From Akkermansia sp. (GTDB lineage Bacteria > Verrucomicrobiota > Verrucomicrobiia > Verrucomicrobiales > Akkermansiaceae): a stretch of DNA of 64,000 bases. The notes below the pieces were generated by a model. The model made no database searches and was not told the DNA's origin. It worked only from the letters and a program-made list of their open reading frames with translations. Shown here in pieces: positions 8,109-17,990 of the stretch. Where the stretch lies: the NCBI GenBank assembly GCA_017415995.1, contig JAFQDN010000004.1:17427-81426 (forward strand). Direction: 5' to 3'. The translations under genes and the position numbers were made by a program. How positions within the stretch are numbered: position 1 is the first letter of the stretch; every line of letters starts with the position of its first letter.

Positions 8109-8963
8109 TTATAGAATCATCTTCTCAATAGGCAACACCAAAATTCCTTGGGCACCGGCTTCTTTAAGGCGTCCGATGATGTCCCAGAAGCACTGTTCAT
8201 CCAAAACGGTGTGAATACTACACCAACCGTCCTGAGCCAATGGCATAATAGTAGGGCTCTTGACGCCGGGCAGCACGGACACAATCTGATCCACACATTC
8301 AGCCGGAGCATTCATCAATACATAGCGTTTATCGGCAGCCGTCATTACGGCATCCATGCGGAACAACAACTGCTCCAAAACAGCGCGTTTCTCATCGCTC
8401 AGATTCTTGTTGGCAATAAGCACCGCCTCACTCTCCAGCACAACTTCCACCTCCTTAAGGTTGTTGCTCACCAAGGTAGCACCGCTGCTGACGATATCGA
8501 AAATAGCATCTGCCAAGCCAATGCCGGTGGAAATCTCAACGGAGCCCATGATAACGTGAATGTGAGCATTTACCCCCTTCTCTTTGAGCCACTTACGCAA
8601 AATGCAGGGGTACGATGTAGCAATACGTTTACCTTCCAGCCATTGGGGTCCATCGTAAGCATGCTCCTTGGGAACAGCAATGCTGAGGCGGCACCCGCCG
8701 AACCCGAGTTTCTTGACAATGTCGGCATCCCCCTCACGCTCCAAGTACTCGTTGAGGCCTACAACCCCGATGTCGGCCACGCCATCCGTCACCGTCTCGG
8801 GAATATCATCATCCCTCAAATAAAGTACCTCCATGGGGAACTTACGCGCACTTACCAACAAGGTACGCTTGGAGGAGCTAACCTTAATTCCGGCTTCCGC
8901 CAGTATTGCCATCGTATCTTCATTCAGGCGGCCCTTAGACTGTACTGCTATTCTCAGTTTCAT
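8109..8963 (-). CDS. hisG: ATP phosphoribosyltransferase, long form
   Basis: Catalyses the first step of histidine synthesis, ATP + PRPP to phosphoribosyl-ATP. The 284-residue product begins MKLRIAVQSKGRLNEDTM; further family segments are RDDDIPETVTDGVADIG, ATSYPCILRKW and the PRPP-site stretch EISTGIGLADAIFDIVSSG. The length and the C-terminal ~75 residues (SPTIMPLAQDGWCSIHTVL onward) indicate the long form, with an ACT-like domain that normally mediates histidine feedback. No HisZ partner is then needed. I start at 8963; the in-frame ATG at 8996 adds 11 residues that do not fit. A possible -10 (TAGAAT at 9010-9015) lies upstream, but its -35 is poor. Confidence 0.96.
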   Translation of the reverse strand: MKLRIAVQSKGRLNEDTMAILAEAGIKVSSSKRTLLVSARKFPMEVLYLRDDDIPETVTDGVADIGVVGLNEYLEREGDADIVKKLGFGGCRLSIAVPKEHAYDGPQWLEGKRIATSYPCILRKWLKEKGVNAHIHVIMGSVEISTGIGLADAIFDIVSSGATLVSNNLKEVEVVLESEAVLIANKNLSDEKRAVLEQLLFRMDAVMTAADKRYVLMNAPAECVDQIVSVLPGVKSPTIMPLAQDGWCSIHTVLDEQCFWDIIGRLKEAGAQGILVLPIEKMIL

Positions 8964-9100
8964 ACTATCGGAACGTATTGATTCACCCCCCGTCACCGGG
9001 AGCAGAGTGATTCTAGCTTATATTCCGGCACTTGTCGCGTCAAAAGTGCGTCAACTCTTATTTTTTTAGAGCAAAAGAATAAGGACGTATTCATAACAAT

Positions 9101-9133
9101 CCCCCACAAGAGCCTGCAACGCTCCGGTGGGGG
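9101..9133 (-). terminator. Hairpin after folD, probable terminator
   Basis: A 7-bp stem of CCCCCAC and GTGGGGG (9101-9107, 9127-9133), with an inner GAGC/GCTC pairing. It lies 30 bp past the folD stop. The T-tract on the minus strand is weak (ATTGTT). Confidence 0.55.
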
Positions 9134-9163
9134 AAGAATTGGTTGAACAAAGCAGAAATAAAA

Positions 9164-10045
9164 TTAGCGGGTAAGCTGTCGGCAAGCCTTAACCGTGTTA
9201 GCCATCAGCAGAGCAATGGTCATAGGACCAACACCACCGGGCACCGGAGTAATAGCAGAGCACCTATCCTTTACGGATTCAAAATCAACATCTCCTACAA
9301 TACGATAGCCACGGGGACGCGTGGCATCCGCAATGCGGTTGATACCGACATCCAGCACAACAGCCCCCTCCTTCACATAATCAGCAGTCACCATTTCGGG
9401 ACGACCGACGGCGGCAACAATAATGTCAGCAGTACGGCAAAGCCCCGGCAAATCCTTAGTACGGGAGTGAGCAATAGTGACTGTGGCATTAGCCTTTTTG
9501 CTCACCAACAGATTTGCCATCGGCTTTCCGACAATCATGCTACGACCGATAACAACGGCATGCTTTCCTGCCGTTTCGATACCATAAGCCTTGAGGAGCT
9601 CCATGCAGCCCTGCGGGGTACAGGGTACAAAGCCTTCCTCATCTTCCAACACAAGCTTGGCAACATTGATGGGGTGGAAACCATCCACATCCTTACGGGG
9701 GTCAATATTGAGGATAACGGCTTCCTCATCAATATGAGTCGGGGGCGGGCTCTGCACCAGGATACCGTGTATGCGTTCATCTGCATTCAAACGGTGAATA
9801 AGAGCCACCAGCTCCTCCTGCGTTGTTTCCGTGGGAAGCTCCCATTTTTGGGAATAGATACCGAGCTCCTCACACGCGCGGACTTTGGAGCCGACGTATA
9901 CTTGGGAGGCGGGGTCCTCACCGACAAGAACGACGGCCAAGCCGGGTGTGTGCCCCTGCTCTTTGAGTGCTGTAATCTCTGCAACAAGACCGGCACGGAG
10001 GTCTTGAGCAACTTTCTTACCGTCAATAATAGTAGGAGTCATCAT
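9164..10045 (-). CDS. folD: Methylenetetrahydrofolate dehydrogenase / methenyltetrahydrofolate cyclohydrolase
   Basis: Interconverts 5,10-methylene-, 5,10-methenyl- and 10-formyltetrahydrofolate using NADP, supplying one-carbon units. The 293 residues carry YVGSK (catalytic Lys54), [39 protein letters not shown] for nucleotide binding, and the C-terminal [16 protein letters not shown]. Length is typical. The second Met (10042) is an equally plausible start. Only 6 bp separate it from the acyltransferase gene upstream, so it is the last gene of the secretin operon. Confidence 0.96.
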   Translation of the reverse strand: MMTPTIIDGKKVAQDLRAGLVAEITALKEQGHTPGLAVVLVGEDPASQVYVGSKVRACEELGIYSQKWELPTETTQEELVALIHRLNADERIHGILVQSPPPTHIDEEAVILNIDPRKDVDGFHPINVAKLVLEDEEGFVPCTPQGCMELLKAYGIETAGKHAVVIGRSMIVGKPMANLLVSKKANATVTIAHSRTKDLPGLCRTADIIVAAVGRPEMVTADYVKEGAVVLDVGINRIADATRPRGYRIVGDVDFESVKDRCSAITPVPGGVGPMTIALLMANTVKACRQLTR

Positions 10046-10051
10046 GGTAAA

Positions 10052-10738
10052 TTATTTCTTATCAGGAGGGGGGATAGGTTCAAAATCCGGGGTTCCGTGA
10101 GCAAGCGCTTGTTCCAACAACTGAGTATACTCAGTCTGTTGCTCCGCCGTAAGGTCTGACGGCACAGTCAGCGGTTTGCCTATGCGTACCACAACCTTGG
10201 AGAAAGGTTTGGGTATAACAAAGCCATCCCAAGCTTTCTTAATACGCCAGTATGAAGAGTAGCTAATACACAGCGGGATAATGGGCAGACCACTTACGGA
10301 AGCCAGTTTGAGCACACCGGGATGGCAACGGTAGATGGGACCTTTAGGTCCATCCGGGGTAATGCACATGCTGCAACCGTCTTTGAGTTCACGCAGCATA
10401 TCCAGGAATCCGGCAACGCCGCGGCGCCGACTGGAGCCACGTACGGCGCGCATACCGTAGTCTCCGGCAACAGTGGCCAGCATAGCACCGTCTTTGCTGG
10501 CACTGGTCAGCATACTCATCGGCACCTTTTTGCCTTTGAGCACATAGCGGTACACATAGCAGGGAACAAATACGCGATTGTGCCACAGTGCAATAATGCA
10601 CTGGAAGCTCCCCATCGGCTTTTCCTCATCCTCAACAATAACTCGCTTGCGCAATGTAAAGCATATGAGCGTGATAAAAAACCACACCAAATGCCCCACC
10701 GGAACAGTCCACCATTTTTTACGTAATTCGCTCGACAT
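10052..10738 (-). CDS. Lysophospholipid acyltransferase family protein, DUF374 type
   Basis: 228 residues with one N-terminal hydrophobic segment (about 12-30). The acyltransferase landmarks of the DUF374 branch are present: ALWHNRVFVP as the His box, TSASKDGAMLA, RGSSRRRGVAG and TPDGPKGPIYRCHPG. In Gram-negative bacteria these proteins act at the cytoplasmic membrane and are linked to lipid A or phospholipid acylation, but the substrate is not visible. The gene lies between the bitopic protein gene (26 bp gap) and folD (6 bp gap) in the secretin operon. Confidence 0.85.
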   Translation of the reverse strand: MSSELRKKWWTVPVGHLVWFFITLICFTLRKRVIVEDEEKPMGSFQCIIALWHNRVFVPCYVYRYVLKGKKVPMSMLTSASKDGAMLATVAGDYGMRAVRGSSRRRGVAGFLDMLRELKDGCSMCITPDGPKGPIYRCHPGVLKLASVSGLPIIPLCISYSSYWRIKKAWDGFVIPKPFSKVVVRIGKPLTVPSDLTAEQQTEYTQLLEQALAHGTPDFEPIPPPDKK

Positions 10739-10764
10739 AAATGCTCGGAGACTGACGCAAGGAA

Positions 10765-12672
10765 TCAGAATTTAACGGACGGATCCACAGGCACCGTAGA
10801 GGGAGGAGTCGGCACGGACGAGCTGCCACCGGTCGGGGTCTTAAAGATGTCGTCCGGATCCTCATGCTTAAAGAAATCCTTATCGGAAGTGCTATCGGGA
10901 GACTTAAAGATGTCATCCTGCGGAGCAGAAGACGAGGAAGAAGCACCCTGAGAGACATCGGTCTTGCCGGTTGCGGCAGCGTTCTTGGCATCTGCGGCAG
11001 ATTGCTCATGCTGGCGCAGGATTTCCTCCACATTGATAGTTTTACGGCGGACAAGAGAACCTCTGGCTCCGTTTGCAGCAGCCATATCAAGAGCCTCACT
11101 ATCATCCTGCGGCAAGATGGCAGACCCGGAGAGCTTGGTCACAAAAACACAACGATGCTTATTATCGGGGTCTTCGGCAAAAATCGGGTCAATAGCGCCA
11201 CCCTCATACTCATGGCTGAGCACCTTTTTGGGCATGGAGTAGGTCAAACCACCGGAGAGAGGATAATCCCCGGCCGCTGCAGCAGAGGTATTGACGGAAA
11301 CAGAACCATGGAGGGAAATATCGCTCGTTCCCTTCTCTTCCATAGCGCCTTTATCAATAACGAGTGAAAGGCTTGTGCCATCATAATTAAGATGGACGAG
11401 CGCTTGAGTAAACTGCAGAGATGCATACTTGCGGTGCTGGATTTCATCCACAATATGGCGACTGTACACCAGTCTGGCCTTCAAATCCGTGTCCTTAAAG
11501 TTCACATTACCCAAGAGCAAATCCCCGCTGAACACAACCGGTGAACCATCCTGAGAAAGAGTCAGATCCAACCGAGGCTCGCTGTCTATGGCATTGGAAA
11601 GCACTGTTGCATCCAATATACGCTCAAATAAGCCATGAGTCAGCAAACTGAACGGCAAGGCAGAAACATCCACTTTATACGGGCCATACAGACTCTCTCC
11701 ACTACCAATACGCCCGGTAAGAGTAAAGTCGGATACGGCAAGCTCGCGGTTATCCGAAATTCCACCGTGTGATTGGGCGGCGTTGACCACAGCCGTTTTG
11801 GTGGGTTCTTGGCAGTTAATGCGGATATCCTCCACGCAAACAGAAGTCACGAATGCTTTGGCATCCAAAAGGTTAAATTTGTACACCTTATTTTTATTCA
11901 AATCCTTGCCCATGCCTGCAAAGGAAATGGAACCGCCATTGAGAGTCACCACGTGATTAGAGGAGGAAGACTCATACATGCGAGCCTCGGTATTGCGGAT
12001 TGTTACAGAAGAAGTATTCGGATCCCCGATAGAAAGGTTAAACTTCTTGCACAACACATTACCGAAGCGCCACAAAGATTCATCACTCTGCCAACGCGGT
12101 ACGGAGAGCTTTTTGACTGCCGGATTCAGACGAATATTGGCCACACCAATCTCCACATCATCGGCCCGATAACAACCGGTGAAGAACGAAGAGAGAGAAA
12201 GTGAAGCATTGATTCCATCCAGCTCAACCATCTGTATCATGGAAGTCTCGGGGAATTCTGCCACAACTCGGTCTACGCTCAGAGCCATACCATCCAATCG
12301 GGCATTCACGAGCTGCACACTCTTGGCTCCCCACGCCATGCAAAGCTCTTGCTGCTTTTCAGCCAAGTAAGACTCCGATGACATGGCCGACATGCGGTAT
12401 GCCATAAAAGCAAATACGCCACCCACCAACACAACAAGGGCTATCAAAGAGAAAAGGAACTGACGACGAGCGCGGTGTTTCTTTTCCTCACTCGTTATCA
12501 TCACCTTGCGTTTCTTGGTAACGCGCACTACTTTTGTACCATCGGGGCGCACGACAACCTCACGGGATTTTTCCTTAGAGGGGCGGTCACTGTTAAGCTG
12601 ATTGATAATGCTGCGCACCTGAGAGTCATCATCACCCTCACGTGTGTACTTCTCGTCTTCTATTTTACTCAT
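10765..12672 (-). CDS. Bitopic membrane protein with large periplasmic domain, AsmA-like features
   Basis: 635 residues. A charged cytoplasmic N-terminus (1-70, ending in a Lys/Arg-rich block) leads into one transmembrane helix (about 71-93). The ~400-residue periplasmic region is rich in short alternating strands (SIGDPNTSSVTIRNTEARM, LDLTLSQDGSPVVFSGDLLL), reminiscent of AsmA-type proteins. The tail from ~530 is disordered, with a short repeat of the type DDIFKSPDS / DFFKHEDP / DDIFKTPTG. I do not recognise a named family. It follows the secretin gene by 12 bp, so an inner-membrane partner of the secretin is a reasonable inference, perhaps analogous to the Akkermansia Amuc_1099-type pilus proteins. 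Confidence 0.5.
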   Translation of the reverse strand: MSKIEDEKYTREGDDDSQVRSIINQLNSDRPSKEKSREVVVRPDGTKVVRVTKKRKVMITSEEKKHRARRQFLFSLIALVVLVGGVFAFMAYRMSAMSSESYLAEKQQELCMAWGAKSVQLVNARLDGMALSVDRVVAEFPETSMIQMVELDGINASLSLSSFFTGCYRADDVEIGVANIRLNPAVKKLSVPRWQSDESLWRFGNVLCKKFNLSIGDPNTSSVTIRNTEARMYESSSSNHVVTLNGGSISFAGMGKDLNKNKVYKFNLLDAKAFVTSVCVEDIRINCQEPTKTAVVNAAQSHGGISDNRELAVSDFTLTGRIGSGESLYGPYKVDVSALPFSLLTHGLFERILDATVLSNAIDSEPRLDLTLSQDGSPVVFSGDLLLGNVNFKDTDLKARLVYSRHIVDEIQHRKYASLQFTQALVHLNYDGTSLSLVIDKGAMEEKGTSDISLHGSVSVNTSAAAAGDYPLSGGLTYSMPKKVLSHEYEGGAIDPIFAEDPDNKHRCVFVTKLSGSAILPQDDSEALDMAAANGARGSLVRRKTINVEEILRQHEQSAADAKNAAATGKTDVSQGASSSSSAPQDDIFKSPDSTSDKDFFKHEDPDDIFKTPTGGSSSVPTPPSTVPVDPSVKF

Positions 12673-12684
12673 GGGAATATGGCA

Positions 12685-15204
12685 TCAGGGATTATCCGTT
12701 ACCTGGGACGGGCGCACGCCGGTGCGAACATCGCGACCGGTCGGGTCTACAACATCCACCTTAGCGAAGTAAATCAAAGCCTTACGTATGCGTTGCTCAC
12801 CTTCGGAGCGGAAGAGCCGACCAACGAGGGGCAAATCCCCCAACACGGGGACCTTATCCTCAAAACGCACGTGCTTGGCTTCCTTTAATCCACCCATTAC
12901 CAACACGGACCCCGGAACAAGCGTTATCTTGGTGTTTTGTACGTAACGCTTAATCATGGGTTGCAGGATGTAGTTGGGTGAAAGCTCAATAAATTGGATT
13001 TCGCCGGAACCATCCCACAAAGCGGAATTAATGGGTGAGCCCCAGTTAATGAAGCCCTCAAACTCGTTTGTGGTCGTGGTCATCGCCAGCGTTACAAATT
13101 GTCCGTTCTCGGAAATCTCGGCACTGTGCACCTGCAAAATCGTGCCAAAACCACCGATGGCATCGTCCGTCATGCCAAAGCGCACAAAATCCGTTGGGAT
13201 AGCACCGGTCGCAACGGAAGCACCACTGTGACCGTTGTTATTGTTTCCGTTATTATTGCCGTTATTATTGTTATTGTTGTTATTATTTCCGAAATTGGCA
13301 TTAGTAGAGGCAATTTCGGAAGGGTCCCAAGTTTCCGGGAAGAACATTTCCGTAACATCGGCAAAGGTCACCTGCTCATCCATACCCGGGCTGAAAATAA
13401 TGCGCGGGTTACGGAGGATATCCACTCCCTTCTTCTGAGCAAGACCATTCATCATGAAGGTAACGTCCACGGCGTTCCAAACACCGCGCACGCCGAAGAT
13501 GGAGGGAGAGCGGGATGCAATGGAATTCTTGTAGTCATGTACGCTACCCCGGGAAATCAGGTGTTCCATACCATCCGGAGAAAGCACCTGTGCACCACTG
13601 CGCAAACCACTGGTAACACCTTGCGGCATATTGTCAGGCTGCCCTGCACCTGCAAACATGGGCACACCCGTAGCAGTGGAAGCAGCATGCTCAGCACCGC
13701 CGGCAGCCTGCAAATCACCTTGAAGGTTCACATTGAAAAGCCAGTCGAAGCCGAGTTGCTCCAAGTCATTCTCGGAAATCTCCATGACAATGACATTGAG
13801 GACAATCTGGCGTTGTTCTTCAATGGGCTGATTGAGAAGGTCCTGGATTTCTTCCAAATTATAGGCCGTATTGCGAACATGCAATTGACGAGAGGAGGGC
13901 GAATAGCGAGCCGTGGCGCCTTCCGGGAATGAGATACCCATGGATTTGAGCACTTGGGCAGGATTCACCCGATGTACGACTATACGCCCGGAATCATCAT
14001 CATCAAAGCCTTCCTCCTCATCATCGGACTCTTCACTACCGGCCTGAGCCCCATCAAAGAAGTGCGGTGGTACCGTGAATGTTCTGTCCAGCAGCGGGCC
14101 GAAATCCTTGCCGGAGAATGACAACTCCACACCTGTGGGGGTGTAGTAATAACTCACGCCAAGCTGGGACGTCAGGATATCCAAAACCTCCTTCACGGAA
14201 ACATCCGTCAGTTTAAGCGTGATGGTACGGCTCATGATTTCCTTATAACCATCGGAATCAGGCTTACCGAAGTTTGTGGTCAGGTTGATGGGGCGATCGG
14301 AGGAGGTGCCGTTACTCTCAAAACGGCGAATCTGGTTTTGCAAGGCCTCCAGCACATCCATCACCCCGGCATCTTCAAAAACAATGCTCGGTATGCGCAT
14401 CTCGGAAACGGCGGTCGCAAATGCATCTTGCACCTCGGAGTCAACAGATGAAGAGGGAGCCGAGCCGGATGAATCCATATCCGTCGGGCGTCCGTCTACA
14501 TTTGTCTTATCCCACAGTTTATCAACATCTGCCAACATCCCGGCGCGCACAGCATTGCGAGCGTCCCTATAATATGCGGCTTTGCGCTTGGTAGCCAGTT
14601 CTATACCCTGTTGGGCAGCACTGTTGTATGCGTCATACTTAGCAACGGCTTGGAATGTTGAGATGGCCTCATCATACTTACCGAGGTCCAAATAACCGTA
14701 TGCTAAATCCAACAAGCGCTTTACTTCCTCCACGTCTCCGACGTGGCGGGGGGTCAAGGCCGGGTTGGTACGCTGAGCATCTAAGGTGTAGGAGAGCTCC
14801 ACCTCTGCTCGCTTATTGTTGGGGGAAAGTTTAATAGCCTCACGCAAGAATGATATGGCCTCATCGCGACGTCCGACCAAACGATAATCTATCGCTTTGG
14901 CAATAAGGGCATCCGAAAGGCTATCCCGAATGAATTGCGCAAATGCAGCCGTGGACGGAGAGTTCGGCAACACCGCCAATGCATCCCGATAGTGCTTCTC
15001 TGCATCGGAATAGCGCTTGGCTTGGTACGCAAGGCGTGCTTCCTGTACGGATTGGCGAGCATCACGCACTGCCATTTCATGGCGCGCAGCTTCGGCTCGG
15101 GCAGATGCATCGGTGGATTCCTGAGCGAACGTCATCGGCGCTGTGGACAAGCAGCCCATAGCGATGAGGGAAAGAACTGAGGCGCGAGAAAAATGTCTCA
15201 TCAT
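12685..15204 (-). CDS. Secretin (type IV pilus PilQ / GspD family) with N-terminal TPRs
   Basis: 839 residues. A signal peptide ends near TFAQES (about 1-28). TPR-like helices run to ~230 (AYQAKRYSDAEKHYRDAL and similar). N-domains follow (MRIPSIVFEDAGVMDVLEAL; RIVVHRVNPAQVLKSM), and the C-terminal secretin domain shows VLNVIVMEISENDLEQLG and the signature VPVLGDLPLVGRLFRSE. The protein should form the outer-membrane gate of a pilus or type II secretion machine, and it resembles Akkermansia Amuc_1098. An Asn-rich segment (about 638-658) is inserted inside the secretin domain. No pilin, PilM/N/O or ATPase gene is adjacent; the upstream neighbour is rpoD. It leads the operon of the bitopic protein, acyltransferase and folD. 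Confidence 0.9.
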   Translation of the reverse strand: MMRHFSRASVLSLIAMGCLSTAPMTFAQESTDASARAEAARHEMAVRDARQSVQEARLAYQAKRYSDAEKHYRDALAVLPNSPSTAAFAQFIRDSLSDALIAKAIDYRLVGRRDEAISFLREAIKLSPNNKRAEVELSYTLDAQRTNPALTPRHVGDVEEVKRLLDLAYGYLDLGKYDEAISTFQAVAKYDAYNSAAQQGIELATKRKAAYYRDARNAVRAGMLADVDKLWDKTNVDGRPTDMDSSGSAPSSSVDSEVQDAFATAVSEMRIPSIVFEDAGVMDVLEALQNQIRRFESNGTSSDRPINLTTNFGKPDSDGYKEIMSRTITLKLTDVSVKEVLDILTSQLGVSYYYTPTGVELSFSGKDFGPLLDRTFTVPPHFFDGAQAGSEESDDEEEGFDDDDSGRIVVHRVNPAQVLKSMGISFPEGATARYSPSSRQLHVRNTAYNLEEIQDLLNQPIEEQRQIVLNVIVMEISENDLEQLGFDWLFNVNLQGDLQAAGGAEHAASTATGVPMFAGAGQPDNMPQGVTSGLRSGAQVLSPDGMEHLISRGSVHDYKNSIASRSPSIFGVRGVWNAVDVTFMMNGLAQKKGVDILRNPRIIFSPGMDEQVTFADVTEMFFPETWDPSEIASTNANFGNNNNNNNNNGNNNGNNNNGHSGASVATGAIPTDFVRFGMTDDAIGGFGTILQVHSAEISENGQFVTLAMTTTTNEFEGFINWGSPINSALWDGSGEIQFIELSPNYILQPMIKRYVQNTKITLVPGSVLVMGGLKEAKHVRFEDKVPVLGDLPLVGRLFRSEGEQRIRKALIYFAKVDVVDPTGRDVRTGVRPSQVTDNP
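13234..13288 (-). repeat. AAC/AAT microsatellite encoding an Asn-rich run in the secretin
   Basis: Near-pure TTA/TTG/ATT triplets on the plus strand read as Asn codons broken by Gly on the minus strand. Because the unit is a codon, slippage would change length in frame. Confidence 0.8.
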
Positions 15205-15225
15205 GGTAAGTGCACATATCTTACC
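15205..15225 (-). promoter_or_regulatory. Inverted repeat directly upstream of the secretin start
   Basis: GGTAAG (15205-15210) and CTTACC (15220-15225) are complementary arms around a 9-nt centre, adjoining the start codon. A possible -10 (TAAGAT on the minus strand) lies inside. It could be an operator or an mRNA hairpin hiding the start; neither is shown. Confidence 0.35.
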
Positions 15226-15318
15226 AAATTACACATGCAAAGTCACTCATAAAGTGAGGCAGAAAGAAAAAAAATTACACAAAAACGTACTATTGACTTG
15301 AAGACAGGCAATTTCAAC

Positions 15319-15382
15319 AAAAAAAAGATACCGCAATCCCCTCCCCCCGGTTTGTAAAAAAGCGGAAGAGAATTGCGGTATT
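15319..15382 (-). terminator. rpoD terminator
   Basis: Arms ATACCGCAAT and ATTGCGGTAT (15328-15337, 15372-15381) enclose a 34-nt loop. On the minus strand the stem is followed by eight T residues (15319-15326). It lies just past the rpoD stop. Confidence 0.75.
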
Positions 15383-15406
15383 CAAACAGGCTTACTGAGG
15401 CAACAA

Positions 15407-17818
15407 TCAGTTATTCGTCGTCTCAAGGAAACCCTTAATACAACTGATACGCGTAGGATGACGCAGCTTACGCAGGGCTTTGGCCTCAATCTGACGAATA
15501 CGCTCACGCGTTACGTTGAACTGGCGTCCCACTTCTTCCAGAGTACGGGGATTGCCATCACGCAGACCGAAGCGTTGCTCAATCACGGCGCGCTCACGCT
15601 CATTGAGCGTATTGAGCACACCGGAAAGTTTCTCACGCAAGGAGTTAAATGCGGCTCCATCCATGGGATTTTCCGCACTCTTATCTTCCAAGAAGTCACC
15701 GAAGGACGTATCATCGGAATCACCCACAGGCTGCTGCATAGAGATGGGCTGCTGCGCCATCTTGAGCACACCGCGCACACGTTCCACCTGCATACCGCTC
15801 TCGGCTGCAATCTCTTCCGGCGTAGGCTCGCGACCGAAGTCCTGCACCAACTTCTTCTGTACGCGCATGAGCTTGTTAATGGTCTCAATCATGTGCACCG
15901 GTATGCGAATTGTACGCGCTTGGTCGGCAATGGAGCGGGTGATAGCCTGACGAATCCACCATGTTGCATAAGTGGAGAACTTGTATCCGCGGCGGTACTC
16001 AAACTTCTCCACAGCCTTCATCAAGCCCATGTTACCCTCCTGAATGAGGTCCAAGAACGCAAGCCCACGGTTCGTGTACTTTTTGGCAATGGAAATCACC
16101 AAGCGCAAGTTTGCCTCAATCATTTCCTTTTTGGCATCCTTCGCCTGCTTCATAGCAGTCTTCATGGCTTGGTAGTTTTCCATGAACTCGGAGACGGGCA
16201 TCCAGAGCTGCACTTCGTACTCAGCAAGAGCATCCTTATACTCCTTGCTGTCCTGAGCGCCTTCATACTGGCGGCGCAGCTTCATGATTCTCTGGCGCAC
16301 CTCGCGAAGGTGAGCCACAAAGTCCTCATAGACTTTACCCTTGAACGAGAACTTGCGGTACATAACATCCAGCGTCTCCAGAACGGCATTAAACTCCTTC
16401 TGAGCAGCCTCCACCCCCTTGTTACGGCGGCGCGCACGGCGCAACTCCTTATAGGCAGCCTGCGCGGAGTCATGGAGATCATACACTTTGTTAATCAGCG
16501 GCTGAATCTCCTTAAAGTACTGCTCGCGGTGGTCGATATTTTTATCTGCCACCACGCGGTCAAAGCGCTCTTTATTTTGCAGAATACGCTGAGCCGTCTC
16601 CAAATACAGCATGGCAACCACACCGAACTTGTGCAAGCGTTCCTGCAACTCATTTTCCGCGTGGTCGATACGAATGGAAAGACTGACCTCCTGCTCACGC
16701 TTAAGGAGATCCTTCTGTCCCATTTGCTTGAGGTACATGCGTACGGGGTCGTCCAAGATATCCAGCTTAGCCTCCATCTTCTCCGTCTCATCCTCATCGC
16801 CGGAGTTAATGAGATTCTGGCGAGCAGCGATAATATCAACATCGGAGGCATCAATGATAGCAAAATCATAACCACGCAGACGCTCCATAATCTCCTCGTG
16901 GTCAGCGGGGTTAATCATGGAGTTCGGCAAGGCATCATTAATGTCATCATACGTCAGATACCCCTGCTCAGTAGCCAAGCCGATAAGCTCGCGCACCTTA
17001 TCCTGCACCTCTTTGCTATCCACAACGCTGCCGTTCTTCCCGGCTTTTCCTTTGAGGGAAATCGCGGAAATGGGAGAGATAGCCACGGACTCATCACGCA
17101 CCTCCACGCCAATGGAGTGCAAACGCTCAAACAGACGCTCCGTATCCTGCTCCTCATATCCATCCATAGGCAGTGAGGCAAAGATATCATCATCTGTTAC
17201 ATAGCCGTTGTTCTTCTTGGCCAGAGCCAACAAGTTTTTGAACGCCGCTTTCAGCGTTATGTCATCCGGAAAGAAGTCCTGCAACTCCTTTGCGGTTATA
17301 CGGGGCGGCGAAAACGTTTTACGACGACGAGAACGGTTCTTAGAGGACGCAGATTCCTCTTCAACGAGCTCTGCCACAGCATCAAGCTCAGGGGCTGATA
17401 ATTCGGCTGCCACAATTGACTCAGAGGATTTTTTCTCAGCCGTGGGTTTCTTCTCCGTCACAGGCTTTTTGTCAGCCGTGGTCTTCTTCTCAGCCACAGG
17501 CTTTTTGTCCGAAACAGGCTTTTTGTCAGCCGGAGTCTTGACGGAAGCTTTCTCGGAAGATGGCTTCTTCGGAGCAGCTTTGGGGGAGTTTTCCTTTTTC
17601 GCGGGAGCTTTCTTAGTAGAAGCAGCTTTTGCAGCAGCAGGGGTCTTTGCTACGGTCTTTTCAGTTTTGGCAGGTGCAGTTGCCTTCTTGTCGGCAGACT
17701 TACTCACTGCGCTTTTATTGCCGGAAGTCGTTTTTCCGGACTTACCGGAAACACCCTTACCTGCGGTCTTTGCCGCCTCTTTCTTGTCGGAATCCGCTTT
17801 TTTCTTGGAAGTAGACAT
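15407..17818 (-). CDS. rpoD: RNA polymerase primary sigma factor (sigma-70)
   Basis: 803 residues from the chosen start. Region 2 contains [31 protein letters not shown] and the -10-reading helix [18 protein letters not shown]. Region 3 contains [13 protein letters not shown], and region 4.2 contains [19 protein letters not shown]. This is the housekeeping sigma, with its non-conserved insert between regions 1.2 and 2. The first ~170 residues are a Lys/Ala/Pro-rich tail with repeats of the DKKPV / AEKKPT type, unusual for a sigma factor. Two successive segments (about 190-242 and 272-325) both look like region 1.1. The promoter at 17892-17920 and the wording of the N-terminus favour 17818 over the ATG at 17935, which lies upstream of the transcription start. 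Confidence 0.95.
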   Translation of the reverse strand: MSTSKKKADSDKKEAAKTAGKGVSGKSGKTTSGNKSAVSKSADKKATAPAKTEKTVAKTPAAAKAASTKKAPAKKENSPKAAPKKPSSEKASVKTPADKKPVSDKKPVAEKKTTADKKPVTEKKPTAEKKSSESIVAAELSAPELDAVAELVEEESASSKNRSRRRKTFSPPRITAKELQDFFPDDITLKAAFKNLLALAKKNNGYVTDDDIFASLPMDGYEEQDTERLFERLHSIGVEVRDESVAISPISAISLKGKAGKNGSVVDSKEVQDKVRELIGLATEQGYLTYDDINDALPNSMINPADHEEIMERLRGYDFAIIDASDVDIIAARQNLINSGDEDETEKMEAKLDILDDPVRMYLKQMGQKDLLKREQEVSLSIRIDHAENELQERLHKFGVVAMLYLETAQRILQNKERFDRVVADKNIDHREQYFKEIQPLINKVYDLHDSAQAAYKELRRARRRNKGVEAAQKEFNAVLETLDVMYRKFSFKGKVYEDFVAHLREVRQRIMKLRRQYEGAQDSKEYKDALAEYEVQLWMPVSEFMENYQAMKTAMKQAKDAKKEMIEANLRLVISIAKKYTNRGLAFLDLIQEGNMGLMKAVEKFEYRRGYKFSTYATWWIRQAITRSIADQARTIRIPVHMIETINKLMRVQKKLVQDFGREPTPEEIAAESGMQVERVRGVLKMAQQPISMQQPVGDSDDTSFGDFLEDKSAENPMDGAAFNSLREKLSGVLNTLNERERAVIEQRFGLRDGNPRTLEEVGRQFNVTRERIRQIEAKALRKLRHPTRISCIKGFLETTNN

Positions 17819-17891
17819 GTGTTGCGAAATAAATTTGACTATAGTCCTAGCCTTACACATTTTGTCAAGTGTTTGGCAAAATGCGTTGTCG

Positions 17892-17920
17892 CTTATATCA
17901 TACTCACAAAACTTTGTCAA
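17892..17920 (-). promoter_or_regulatory. rpoD promoter
   Basis: Minus strand: TTGACA (17915-17920), 17-bp spacer, TATAAG (17892-17897), giving a ~67-nt leader. A second TTGACA at 17863-17868 with TATAGT (17838-17843) at 19 bp spacing may be a weaker second promoter. Confidence 0.65.
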
Positions 17921-17940
17921 CCCACTTAAACACATTATGA

Positions 17941-17963
17941 CACACTTTTCTCACAAAAGTGTG
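17941..17963. terminator. Hairpin between hisD and rpoD, possible hisD terminator
   Basis: A perfect 9-bp stem, CACACTTTT with AAAAGTGTG (17941-17949, 17955-17963), and a 5-nt loop, 28 bp past the hisD stop. It has no T-tract of its own, so it might instead act upstream of the rpoD promoter. Confidence 0.45.
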
Positions 17964-17990
17964 ATAATAATACTATTTTTTACGATTTTT

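Noticed and set aside
15458..17176. 572-codon open frame opposite rpoD
   Set aside because: It is antisense to an unmistakable sigma factor and results from the codon bias of the real gene; its product looks like no protein family.
17816..17935. Longer N-terminus for RpoD starting at 17935
   Set aside because: The TTGACA-N17-TATAAG promoter lies inside it, so that start codon would be upstream of the transcript.
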